A stretch of 64,000 bases of DNA from Marinobacterium lacunae. GTDB lineage: Bacteria; Pseudomonadota; Gammaproteobacteria; Pseudomonadales; Balneatricaceae. Location: positions 141,477-205,476 of the forward strand of contig NZ_JMQN01000021.1 in NCBI RefSeq assembly GCF_000705555.1. Reading direction: 5' to 3'. The position numbers and the translations under genes were made by a program. The notes below the pieces were generated by a model. The model saw nothing but the letters and a program-made list of their open reading frames with translations, was not told where the DNA came from and searched no databases. This document shows, in pieces, positions 16,320 to 24,630 of the stretch (within the stretch, counting starts at the first letter, position 1; each line of letters opens with the position of its first letter).

Positions 16320-18860
16320 ATGATGAACAAGACACGTTTGGTTGTAGTCGGCAACGGCATGGTCGGCCACCAGTTTCTTCAGAGTCTGGCCGACAGCGGT
16401 CAACTGGCTGATTTCGAGGTGACTGTATTCTGTGAGGAACCGCGTCTGGCCTACGACCGCGTGTATCTCAGCTCATACTTCAGCGGCAGCACCGCTGAAG
16501 ATCTGGCCATGGGCAAGATTGAGCAGTATCAAGAGTGGGGCCTTAATGTCCTGATCAACGAGAAGGTAGTCGAGATCAACAAGGCCGACCACCTGGTGGC
16601 TTCCGACAAGGGCACCACGCTGAGCTATGACAAGCTGGTGATGGCCACCGGCTCTTACCCCTTCGTGCCGCCAGTGCCGGGACATGACCGCGAGCATTGC
16701 CTGGTTTACCGTACCATCGAGGACCTGGAGGCGATCAAGGCCAGTGCTGCCAAGGGTAAGGTCGGTGTCGTCGTCGGTGGCGGTCTGCTTGGTCTGGAAG
16801 CGGCCAAGGCGCTGCGCGACCTGGGACTTGAGACCCACGTAGTGGAGTTCGCTCCGCGTCTGATGGCAGTGCAGCTCGATGATATGGGCGGTGCGTTGCT
16901 GCGCTCCAAGATCGAAGCGCTGGGCGTGAAGGTGCATGTGTGCAAAAACACTCAGCAGATCGTCGATGGTGAGAACTGCGTGCACCGCATGGAGTTCGCC
17001 GATGGTGAGGTACTGGAAACCGACCTGATCCTGTTCTCGGCCGGTATCCGCCCCCGTGATCAGCTGGCCCGTGAGAGTGGACTCGCCGTGGGCGAGCGCG
17101 GCGGTATCGTTATTAACAACCAGTGCCAGACCTCCGATGCCGATATCTACGCCATCGGCGAGTGCGCGCTCTGGGACGGTCGCATCTTCGGTCTGGTTGC
17201 GCCGGGCTACACCATGGCAAAGGTGACTGTCGCCCAGCTCACCGGCGGTGACAGCGAGTTTGCCGGTGCCGATATGAGCACCAAGCTCAAGCTGATGGGG
17301 GTTGATGTTTGCTCCATTGGCGATGCGCAGGGGCGTACACCGGGGGCGAAGAACTACACCTGGCTTAACGAAGCTGACGGTACCTACAAAAAACTGGTGG
17401 TCAGCCCGGACAACAAGATCCTGCTCGGTGCGATTCTGGTTGGCGATGCCGAAGCCTATGGCACCCTGCTGCAATACATGCTCAACGAGATTCAGCTGCC
17501 GGAGTTTCCTGAATCGCTGATTCTGCCCAGTCGTAACGATGATGCCCAGACCGGTCTCGGCGTGGCGGCACTGCCGGAAACCGCACAGATCTGCTCCTGC
17601 CATGATGTCAGTAAGGGTGATATCCGCCAGGCTGTTGCCGGTGGATGCTGCTCGTTGGGTGATGTGAAGGGCGAGACCAAGGCGGGGACCGGGTGTGGCG
17701 GTTGTGTGCCCCTGCTGACCAGTCTGGTTAACCACGAACTGGAAGAGCTGGGCGTCGAAGTCAGCCATGATATCTGCGAACACTTCGCCTACACCCGTCA
17801 GGATCTCTACAGCCTGGTGCGTGTTGGCAACATCCACAGCTTCGAAGAGCTGATGGAGAAACACGGCAAGGGTGGCAAGGGGTGCCATATCTGCAAGCCG
17901 GCCGTGGGGTCGGTGCTTGCCTCCTGCTGGAACAACTACGTGCTCGACAGCAAGCATGTGAAATTGCAGGACACCAACGACACCTTCCTGGCCAATATGC
18001 AGAAAGACGGCACGTACTCTGTTGTACCGCGCGTGCCCGGTGGCGAGATCACCCCGGACAAGCTGATCGCAATCGGTCAGGTGGCCAAGGAGTACAACCT
18101 CTACACCAAGATCACCGGCGGTCAGCGCGTGGATCTCTTCGGGGCACGCCTTGAACAGCTGCCGGATATCTGGAGCAAGCTGATCGACGCCGGCTTTGAA
18201 ACCGGTCACGCCTACGGCAAGTCACTGCGTACGGTTAAATCCTGCGTCGGCAGCACCTGGTGCCGCTACGGCGTCGATGACAGTGTTGGCCTGGCCATTG
18301 AACTGGAGGACCGCTACAAGGGATTACGCTCACCCCATAAGATCAAGTTCGCCGTCTCAGGCTGCACCCGAGAGTGTGCCGAAGCGCAGTCGAAGGATAT
18401 CGGTGTGATCGCCACCGAGAACGGCTGGAACCTGTATGTCTGCGGCAACGGCGGCATGAAGCCACGCCACGCCGATCTGTTCGCCACCGATCTCGATAAA
18501 GAGACTCTGATCAAATACATCGACCGGGTGCTGATGTTCTACATCAAGACCGCTGACCGTCTGCAGCGTACCTCGGTGTGGATGGAGAACCTGGAGGGTG
18601 GGCTGAAATACCTGCAGGACGTGGTGATCAACGACAGTCTCGGCCTTGGCGATGAGCTGGAAAGCCAGATGGCGCACGTGGTTGAAACCTACGAGTGCGA
18701 GTGGAAGAAAACCGTCAACGACGAGCAGGCGCTGAAGCGGTTCCGCCAGTTCGTCAACAGCGACAAGCCCGACTCCAACGTGGTGTTCGTACAGGAGCGC
18801 GGCCAGATCCGTCCGGCACGCGAGGAAGAGAAGGCAGAACCCATTGTAATGGTCGGCTAA
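16320..18860 (+). CDS. nirB: Assimilatory nitrite reductase, large subunit
   Basis: NirB reduces nitrite to ammonium with NAD(P)H in the cytoplasm. Domain order is an FAD site (VVVGNGMVG, N terminus), an NAD site (VVVGGGLLGLEAA), two BFD-like [2Fe-2S] regions (CSCHD, GCGGC and GCHIC) and a siroheme/[4Fe-4S] nitrite reductase domain with KSCVGSTWC and SGCTRECAEA. The start at 16320 follows AGGAG; ATG at 16323 is equally possible and gives 845 residues, near the usual 847. Upstream in-frame starts would lie in the terminator leader. nirD follows after 25 bases. A nitrate reductase gene (nasC), usual in this locus in Pseudomonas, is not present downstream. Confidence 0.97.
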   Translation: MMNKTRLVVVGNGMVGHQFLQSLADSGQLADFEVTVFCEEPRLAYDRVYLSSYFSGSTAEDLAMGKIEQYQEWGLNVLINEKVVEINKADHLVASDKGTTLSYDKLVMATGSYPFVPPVPGHDREHCLVYRTIEDLEAIKASAAKGKVGVVVGGGLLGLEAAKALRDLGLETHVVEFAPRLMAVQLDDMGGALLRSKIEALGVKVHVCKNTQQIVDGENCVHRMEFADGEVLETDLILFSAGIRPRDQLARESGLAVGERGGIVINNQCQTSDADIYAIGECALWDGRIFGLVAPGYTMAKVTVAQLTGGDSEFAGADMSTKLKLMGVDVCSIGDAQGRTPGAKNYTWLNEADGTYKKLVVSPDNKILLGAILVGDAEAYGTLLQYMLNEIQLPEFPESLILPSRNDDAQTGLGVAALPETAQICSCHDVSKGDIRQAVAGGCCSLGDVKGETKAGTGCGGCVPLLTSLVNHELEELGVEVSHDICEHFAYTRQDLYSLVRVGNIHSFEELMEKHGKGGKGCHICKPAVGSVLASCWNNYVLDSKHVKLQDTNDTFLANMQKDGTYSVVPRVPGGEITPDKLIAIGQVAKEYNLYTKITGGQRVDLFGARLEQLPDIWSKLIDAGFETGHAYGKSLRTVKSCVGSTWCRYGVDDSVGLAIELEDRYKGLRSPHKIKFAVSGCTRECAEAQSKDIGVIATENGWNLYVCGNGGMKPRHADLFATDLDKETLIKYIDRVLMFYIKTADRLQRTSVWMENLEGGLKYLQDVVINDSLGLGDELESQMAHVVETYECEWKKTVNDEQALKRFRQFVNSDKPDSNVVFVQERGQIRPAREEEKAEPIVMVG

Positions 18861-18885
18861 CAGCCCGTTTATTTAGGAGAACATC

Positions 18886-19257
18886 ATGACTGCAGCACAA
18901 GAGTGGATCCATATCTGCAACCTCGATGATCTGGTCGCTGACTCGGGCATATGTGCACTGGTTGGTGAGCGTCAGGTTGCGCTGTTCTACATCCCGGAAC
19001 AGAAACAGGTATTCGCAATCGACAACTACGATCCGGTGGGCAAGGCCAACGTGCTCTCGCGCGGACTGATCGGCTCTGCCGAAGAGAAGCTGTTCGTCGC
19101 CTCGCCGCTGTATAAGGAGCGCTACTGCCTGGAAAGCGGCGAGTGCCTGGATAATGACGAGTTGGTGCTGGATACCTGGCAGACCCGTATCGACGGTGAA
19201 CGCCTGCTGCTCGATCCGCAACCGTTCAACCGCGTGGCGCTGAAACAGGCGGGCTGA
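18886..19257 (+). CDS. nirD: Assimilatory nitrite reductase, small subunit
   Basis: NirD is the 123-residue Rieske-fold partner of NirB. As in other NirD proteins, the Rieske Cys-His ligands are absent, so it should bind no iron-sulfur cluster. Recognisable blocks are ICNLDDLVADSGICALV and FAIDNYDPVGKANVLSRG. The gene has a strong TAGGAGA ribosome site and is co-transcribed with nirB, ending before a clear terminator. Confidence 0.95.
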   Translation: MTAAQEWIHICNLDDLVADSGICALVGERQVALFYIPEQKQVFAIDNYDPVGKANVLSRGLIGSAEEKLFVASPLYKERYCLESGECLDNDELVLDTWQTRIDGERLLLDPQPFNRVALKQAG

Positions 19258-19367
19258 TGACGCACGATGGATTAAACGAACAACAAGTCTGGTGAGCAAC
19301 AGCCCCGGGGTCCCCCCTCCAACCTGTGCACCGGGTGGGAGTTAGCGTCCTCGGAGCTGTTTTTACA

Positions 19368-19395
19368 GGGCCGCTATTTTTAGCGGCCCTTTTTT
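19368..19395 (+). terminator. Intrinsic terminator of nirBD
   Basis: GGGCCGCTA and TAGCGGCCC form a perfect nine-base stem with a TTTT loop, followed at once by a run of six T residues. Confidence 0.92.
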
Positions 19396-19411
19396 CGTTG
19401 CCCCGCGTTTT

Positions 19412-20188
19412 TCAGCTGTTGCCTATGTCTGGAACATCGCGGAGCAGGATCCGGCGAGTCAGGGAAGGGGGCGCTATTCTCGCCAGGCGTATGGCCCAGC
19501 GCATGATTGCCGGGAACAGATAGTCCGGTTTTTCACGGCGCATGGCACGAATAATGTGTTGCGCGGCTTTGTCTTCCGATATCTCCAATGGAGCCGGCAT
19601 CCCGTCATTCTGCGTGGCTTCGGTACTAACGAATCCCGGGTATACACTGACAAAGCGTATGCCGAATGTGTGGAATTCCAGTCGACAGGTGTCGATCAGC
19701 AGCTTTAATGCACCTTTCGCTGCGCAGTATGGTCCCTGCAGCGGAACGCCCAACAGGCCGGCGAGGGAGTTGGTTTGTACCACTAGGCCGTGCCGTTGTT
19801 TTTTCATCTGCTCTAGAACGGGAAACAGGTAGTTGACGATCACGTCGTAGTTGCTGCGCATGTAGTATTTAACATCCGCCGCACTCATTAAGCGCGTGTC
19901 GATTGCCGGTGCACCGCCCGCGTTCAGGAGTACCGCATCCAAGCGTCCGAAGCGCTCTACCGTTGTGCGAACAACGTTCGCAGCGGCGGTCTCGTCGAGA
20001 GCGTCGGCGGCTAGTGGCAAGCACTGTCCTCCCTGTCGTTCGATTTCCGATTTCAATTCAGACAGGCGTTCTGCCCTGCGTGCTGTCGCCACAATGGTCG
20101 CACCTTCGGCGGCGAGTCGCAGGGCAACCGCGCGTCCGATCCCGGATGAAGCGCCAACAATCAAGATGATCTTGTTTTCAGGTTTCAT
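19412..20188 (-). CDS. Short-chain dehydrogenase/reductase
   Basis: The 258-residue product is a classical SDR: cofactor motif GASSGIGR near residue 13, NAG in LLNAGGAP, and the catalytic Ser...Tyr-x3-Lys set (TNSLAG and YCAAK). The Arg-rich region after the glycine motif (ATARRAERL) suggests NADP preference. The C terminus is basic and amphipathic. It lies 26 bases after the TetR gene on the same strand, so the two form an operon that faces the long cluster starting at 20987. Its substrate is unknown but is probably linked to that pathway. Confidence 0.88.
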   Translation of the reverse strand: MKPENKIILIVGASSGIGRAVALRLAAEGATIVATARRAERLSELKSEIERQGGQCLPLAADALDETAAANVVRTTVERFGRLDAVLLNAGGAPAIDTRLMSAADVKYYMRSNYDVIVNYLFPVLEQMKKQRHGLVVQTNSLAGLLGVPLQGPYCAAKGALKLLIDTCRLEFHTFGIRFVSVYPGFVSTEATQNDGMPAPLEISEDKAAQHIIRAMRREKPDYLFPAIMRWAIRLARIAPPSLTRRILLRDVPDIGNS

Positions 20189-20214
20189 CGAATCAACTCT
20201 CGTGATGTTGATTA

Positions 20215-20865
20215 TCAGGCACGCAGGCGTGCCGGGTAACTGGCGATCATGCCAGCAACGATTCTGGCGACGGGGTGCTCATCAATATCGGTATCCAGCA
20301 GCAGCTCTACCGCTGCGTAGATCATGTCGACGACAATTCGGCTAACCAGCATCAGTTCCTCGGGGGCGACCTCAGGGTATGCCGACTTTAGAAGCTCAGC
20401 CTGTGCTTCTGTCACCAATATGTGCGATTCCAGCCGCACGTCCTGCAACGAGGGGACCGCGCGGAGCGCGCGCATAATCCAAAGCCCCCCCGGTGTGTCC
20501 CTGGTTACTCGATAGGTGTCGATCAGTAACCCCTCCAGCGCCTGTTCAAGCTTTTCGATTGGCCCTTCCAGCACCTCCTCGGTAATCCAGTGAGGTATCA
20601 GCTCATTCTGCTTTTGCATCAATCTCTGCCCCAGTTCGGACAGCAGGGCGTACTTGTTGGGGAAGTATCGATAGAGCGCCGGAGGCGTCAGTCCGGCACG
20701 TTCGCAGACCATGTTGGTGGACAAACGCTCTATTCCGACTTCACCCAGCATATTCGCGGCAACATCGAGGATCAGTTCATAGGTTTTGCTGGCGCGTTTC
20801 TGTTCGGGCCGCTTTTTTCCTTTCAGTTCCGGATTGGAGTCATTACCAGTGCGTTTTGAAGTCAT
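20215..20865 (-). CDS. TetR-family transcriptional repressor
   Basis: The 216-residue product has an N-terminal TetR helix-turn-helix (about 28-75; LSTNMVCERAGLTPPALYRY with the FPNKYALL continuation). The C-terminal ligand domain is helical and unassigned. The gene diverges from the DUF2147 gene, and two palindromes lie between them (20925-20954). By analogy with other TetR proteins it should repress both its own operon and the cluster to the right until it binds a pathway metabolite. Confidence 0.9.
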   Translation of the reverse strand: MTSKRTGNDSNPELKGKKRPEQKRASKTYELILDVAANMLGEVGIERLSTNMVCERAGLTPPALYRYFPNKYALLSELGQRLMQKQNELIPHWITEEVLEGPIEKLEQALEGLLIDTYRVTRDTPGGLWIMRALRAVPSLQDVRLESHILVTEAQAELLKSAYPEVAPEELMLVSRIVVDMIYAAVELLLDTDIDEHPVARIVAGMIASYPARLRA

Positions 20866-20924
20866 GTTGCGATCCTGATGAAAAGTGAACGGGTGAATTA
20901 TTACATATTCATTGTTGCAAAACG

Positions 20925-20954
20925 ATAGTCATGACTATACGCTAGTTATAACTA
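20925..20954. promoter_or_regulatory. Twin palindromic operators between the TetR gene and the cluster
   Basis: ATAGTCATGACTAT (20925-20938) and TAGTTATAACTA (20943-20954) are both perfect palindromes. Their centres are 17 bases apart, and they share AGTTAT/AGTCAT-type half-sites. They sit about 40 bases before the DUF2147 start and 60 bases before the TetR start, where both promoters should lie. TetR binding is inferred. Confidence 0.65.
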
Positions 20955-20986
20955 TCTTAGTGTGGCAATGAAGATGAGGATGAGTC

Positions 20987-21430
20987 ATGAAAAAAATAAC
21001 TACATGGCAAACCGCTTTATCCCCGATTGTTCTGCTCTCGGCAGCGCTCGGTATGTCGGCTGCGTTGGCGAGCACGCAGGGTGATGTCAACGGCTTATGG
21101 CTGACGGAAGAGGGCGATGCTGTCATCGAGGTAGAGGAGTGCCCGGATCGGCTTGGTTCACTGTGCGGAACCATTGTCTGGGACGTGGACGCCGGTACGC
21201 CCACCGATACCTGCGGTGCGCGCGTTATCCAACTGGATGAGTACAGCGACGGTGCCTGGCGTAACGGCTGGGTATATGACCCGCGAAAAGACAAGACCTA
21301 CAAGGGCAAACTGAGCGCCGATGGTAACGAACTGGACGTTCGGGCCTTCATCGGTGTGGCGGTGCTTGGAGAGACCGAACATCTCACGCGTACGGAACGG
21401 CTTCCGAAAAAACCGGCCTGCCGGAAATAA
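20987..21430 (+). CDS. Exported DUF2147 protein
   Basis: The 147-residue product has a signal peptide (about 1-29, cleaved after ALA). The mature part is a DUF2147 domain: NGLWLTEEGDAVIEVEECP, LCGTIVWDVD and a WVYDPRKDKTYKGKL block are typical. It should be periplasmic. The two paired cysteines (ECP and SLC) may form a disulfide. DUF2147 proteins have no established activity; some bind lipid-like ligands. It is the first gene of the TetR-controlled cluster and has a GAGGATGAG ribosome site. Confidence 0.85.
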   Translation: MKKITTWQTALSPIVLLSAALGMSAALASTQGDVNGLWLTEEGDAVIEVEECPDRLGSLCGTIVWDVDAGTPTDTCGARVIQLDEYSDGAWRNGWVYDPRKDKTYKGKLSADGNELDVRAFIGVAVLGETEHLTRTERLPKKPACRK

Positions 21431-21495
21431 AACATACGTAATCCCTATTACTGTTCCCCCCCTCGAAAAAAACAATAAATTGAGGAGATCCAAGC

Positions 21496-22368
21496 ATGCG
21501 CATTTTATCACTACCGATACTGCTCGCATGGGCGTTGTGCGGTACCGCTCAAGCGGTTGAGCGCGAAGCGGATAGCTACAATATCGATACCGATATTACG
21601 ATCAAGACGGACCAGCGTACGCGCGGCATTTCGGACTCATTGATGGAGCCCTCGCTGACGCTGCATACCGAGATCGCGCACGAAAGCGGGCTTATTGGCC
21701 TGCTGGAAGTTGCTCGAGTCAGTAAAAAGCAGTTTCCGGATGGCTCGGGAGCCGCAATCACCCTTGGGTTGGGATATCGCTGGGGAGATCCTGAAGCTTG
21801 GCACTTCGGTGTCGGCGCGGCTGCCGAGTTGTTTCCCGGCGCCAAGTTTGACGCCCCCCATACCTTCGACCTTTCGACATTCACGCCGGGTGATTTCAAA
21901 ACCACCGACTTCAACAGCAACTTCCTCTTGTTTGAGGCGAACTATGGTGCGCTGGAAGGCCGGATGCTCTATGTCGTGTCGAAAACCTATCGTGGCGCGG
22001 ATACCGGCGGTGTCTGCGGTCAGATGCTGTTGTTAGCCTCCAATCCTACAGACGCGCTTGAGTGCTATGGACGCGGCGATCATGACTCGCGTGGATCGAT
22101 GTTGTTCGATCTTGACTACACGGTGGATCTGATGCCGGCGACAAGCCTGCGGCTCCATGTCGGTCATCAAAAGGTGAAGAATTTCAAAGAGGCCGATTTT
22201 ACCGACTATCAGATAGGGCTTACCCGTAAACAGTGGGGGCTGAACTGGAACGTCGACTGGTATGCGACAGACACCAACGCACGCGAGCTTTACCAGGTGC
22301 AGGACGGCAACAAGTTGAGAGCGACTGACGGCAACAAGGTCGTGTTTTCGGTCACGAGGCGTTTCTGA
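21496..22368 (+). CDS. TorF-like putative outer membrane porin
   Basis: The 290-residue product has a clear signal peptide (MRILSLPILLAWALCGTAQA). The mature chain alternates short amphipathic beta strands and ends with Phe (SVTRRF), as in outer membrane barrels. The RTRGISDSLMEPSL block near the mature N terminus matches the TorF/Gcw_chp family. It probably lets the pathway's substrate cross the outer membrane. Its stop codon overlaps the start of the FGGY kinase gene (TGATG), so translation is coupled. Confidence 0.78.
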   Translation: MRILSLPILLAWALCGTAQAVEREADSYNIDTDITIKTDQRTRGISDSLMEPSLTLHTEIAHESGLIGLLEVARVSKKQFPDGSGAAITLGLGYRWGDPEAWHFGVGAAAELFPGAKFDAPHTFDLSTFTPGDFKTTDFNSNFLLFEANYGALEGRMLYVVSKTYRGADTGGVCGQMLLLASNPTDALECYGRGDHDSRGSMLFDLDYTVDLMPATSLRLHVGHQKVKNFKEADFTDYQIGLTRKQWGLNWNVDWYATDTNARELYQVQDGNKLRATDGNKVVFSVTRRF

Positions 22369-23999
22369 TGTCCTACGCGCATCTCCATACGGGAAAGCTG
22401 ACGTCGGGCCCTCTGGTTCTGGCGGTCGATCTGGGTACGTCTGGCTGCAAGTGTGCGCTCGTGTCCTTCGATGGCACTGTGGCGGCCTGGGCGTTCGAGC
22501 CGGTGGAACTGCATATAGACGGTGTCTGCGCCGAGCAGGATCCGCATGATTGGTGGCAGGCATTTATCGACGCGGCATCGGCGGTATGCAGCGATGCAAC
22601 GATGCGTAGCCGCATCGTTGCCGTCTGCTGCTCTACTCAGGCTGAATGTACGGTATGTGTCGATCGTGAAGGCGATCCAATCGGTCGGGCAATGCTCTGG
22701 CTGGACATGCGGGGGGCTCAGGCGATCGCCCGTCGGTTGCGTGGTCGCTGGTTCAACGTGATGGGGCATGCGCCGACAAAGCTCTTTCGTTGGCTACGCC
22801 TGACAGGCGGTGTCCCTGCGCAATCCGGCAAGGACAACGCCGGGCATATCGCCTACATCCGCGATCACGAACCGCAACGCTATGAACGCACCTATAAGTT
22901 CCTCAATGCGCTTGATTACATGAATCTGCGCTTGACGGGGCGGTACTGCGCCACGCCGGATTCGATGCTGACCACTTGGGTGACGGATAACCGCGACCCA
23001 CACCGGATCCGTTATGACGATTCGCTACTTGCGATGCTGGGGATCGATTCGGACAAGCTGCCTGAGATCGTACCCTCCACCGAGGTCATTGGACCTGTGC
23101 TGAGCGACGTGGTTGCAACACTGGGCCTGCCGCACGATACGGTGGTGGTTGCCGGCGCAGTCGATACCTCTGCCGTTGCCGTTGGCGCGGCCGTATCCGA
23201 CTTTGAGTCTCACCTCTATCTGGGGACGTCGTCCTGGATGGGGGCTCATGTCCCCTTCAAGCGCACGGATGTTCGCAATAAGCTCGCGTCCGTACCTTGC
23301 GCCGTGCCGGGTCGCTACTTGGCAATAGCGCTGCAGTCCTCGGCCGGTGTCAACCTGTCGTTCCTGCGGGACCGGATACTGTTTCACTCCGATGAATTTC
23401 TCTCCGATGAAGAACAGCCGGATGTGTATGAGATTCTCAATATCATTGCGGCTCGAGTTCCTCCCGGCGCCAATGGGCTTATCTATATGCCCTGGTTGTT
23501 CGGGGAGCGCACACCCGTAGAAGACTCGAAGCTCCGTGCGGGGCTCATCAACCTGTCTTTAGGGCATTCGCGCGAGGATATTATCCGCGCCTTCATGGAG
23601 GGAGTTGCATTGAACTCCCGCTGGATGATGGAGCCTTTTGGACGCTTGCTAGGACGCGACCTCGGTGCCGTTACCGCGGTGGGAGGGGGCGCACAATCGG
23701 ACCTCTGGTGCCAGATCATCGCCGATGTGTGTGGGCAACCTATGCGTCAAATGGAAAATCCTATTCAGGCCAATACTCAAGGTGCTGCTTTCCTGGCGGC
23801 TATCGGCACCGGTGCCTTGACACTGAGCGACCTGCCCGGTTTGCAACGTCATCGCCATGTCTACGAGCCTGACCCTCGGTTGCGGGCAATGTACGACGAG
23901 AAGTTCGAGATATTCAAAGAGCTTTATCGCCAGTTGTCGCCCATCTACAACCGCCTCAACCAGTCTGAAACCAATGGAGCTGTTTATGCTTGCAGCTAA
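22368..23999 (+). CDS. FGGY-family carbohydrate kinase
   Basis: The 543-residue product resembles xylulokinases and related sugar or polyol kinases. The phosphate-1 loop DLGTSGCK begins at Asp21. The catalytic Asp lies in VAGAVDTSAVAVGA, and the C-terminal FGGY signature region is around GLIYMPWLFGERTPVEDSKLRAG-type sequence and VGGGAQSDLWCQIIADV. It should phosphorylate a sugar, polyol or sugar acid in the cytoplasm, making a substrate for the aldolase encoded next. The N terminus has about 12 extra residues. It overlaps both its neighbours, so it is tightly operonic. Confidence 0.88.
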   Translation: MSYAHLHTGKLTSGPLVLAVDLGTSGCKCALVSFDGTVAAWAFEPVELHIDGVCAEQDPHDWWQAFIDAASAVCSDATMRSRIVAVCCSTQAECTVCVDREGDPIGRAMLWLDMRGAQAIARRLRGRWFNVMGHAPTKLFRWLRLTGGVPAQSGKDNAGHIAYIRDHEPQRYERTYKFLNALDYMNLRLTGRYCATPDSMLTTWVTDNRDPHRIRYDDSLLAMLGIDSDKLPEIVPSTEVIGPVLSDVVATLGLPHDTVVVAGAVDTSAVAVGAAVSDFESHLYLGTSSWMGAHVPFKRTDVRNKLASVPCAVPGRYLAIALQSSAGVNLSFLRDRILFHSDEFLSDEEQPDVYEILNIIAARVPPGANGLIYMPWLFGERTPVEDSKLRAGLINLSLGHSREDIIRAFMEGVALNSRWMMEPFGRLLGRDLGAVTAVGGGAQSDLWCQIIADVCGQPMRQMENPIQANTQGAAFLAAIGTGALTLSDLPGLQRHRHVYEPDPRLRAMYDEKFEIFKELYRQLSPIYNRLNQSETNGAVYACS

Positions 24000-24630
24000 C
24001 GAGCGGCAGAGTGTCGTCGAGCTCTGCATCAATCTGTCCAAGCGCGGCTATCTAGCCGGGACAGGGGGGAATGTGGCCCTGAGAGTCGATGATGAGCTCA
24101 TCGCTGTTACTCCCTCCGCCGTTGACTATCTGACGATGACGCCAGCCGATGTGTGCGTTGTCAGACTGGACGACCTGTCGAAGGTGGACGGTCAACGCAA
24201 TCCATCTGTAGAAACCGGGTTGCATGCCGGACTGATGCGTCGACGCCCGGATGTGGGTTGCAGCATCCATACACATCAGCCCATTGCCAGCGCTTGCACG
24301 CTCTTAAGAAAGCCTTTGACGGTGACCGATCCAAGATCAGTGCAGCGTATTGGCAGCCGTATACCGATGGTTGGCTACATGCCGTCCGGTACAGGCCTTT
24401 TGGCACACAGGGTCAGACGTGCAATTCGCCCCGACATCAACGCTTACCTTATGCGCAATCACGGTGTGCTCTGCTGCGGCAAGAGCCTGTCCGACGCAGT
24501 AGAGGCCGTAGAGATACTTGAAAAACAAGCGAGCCGGTGGCTGTTCGATGCCATCGCCACAGAAGCGCACGCCCGTCCCGGCAGAGCAGTCACCCTTGAT
24601 CGTGTACAAGCACTTTTAGGAGAAGAGTAA
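23986..24630 (+). CDS. Class II aldolase/adducin-family protein
   Basis: The start at 23986 follows GGAG, overlaps the kinase end by 14 bases and gives 214 residues, the normal size. Catalytic and metal-binding residues are intact: Glu76 in NPSVETGLH, His95 and His97 in SIHTHQP, and a third His in YLMRNHGVL near 157. The family includes fuculose-1-phosphate aldolase and ribulose-5-phosphate 4-epimerase. Acting after the kinase, it probably cleaves or epimerises a phosphorylated sugar. A decayed paralogue lies two genes downstream. Confidence 0.88.
   Translation: MLAANERQSVVELCINLSKRGYLAGTGGNVALRVDDELIAVTPSAVDYLTMTPADVCVVRLDDLSKVDGQRNPSVETGLHAGLMRRRPDVGCSIHTHQPIASACTLLRKPLTVTDPRSVQRIGSRIPMVGYMPSGTGLLAHRVRRAIRPDINAYLMRNHGVLCCGKSLSDAVEAVEILEKQASRWLFDAIATEAHARPGRAVTLDRVQALLGEE

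Noticed and set aside
16473..18209. Long open frame (578 codons) opposite nirB
   Set aside because: It is antisense to a highly conserved gene, has no ribosome site and shows no recognisable domain. It is a by-product of the GC-rich codon pattern.
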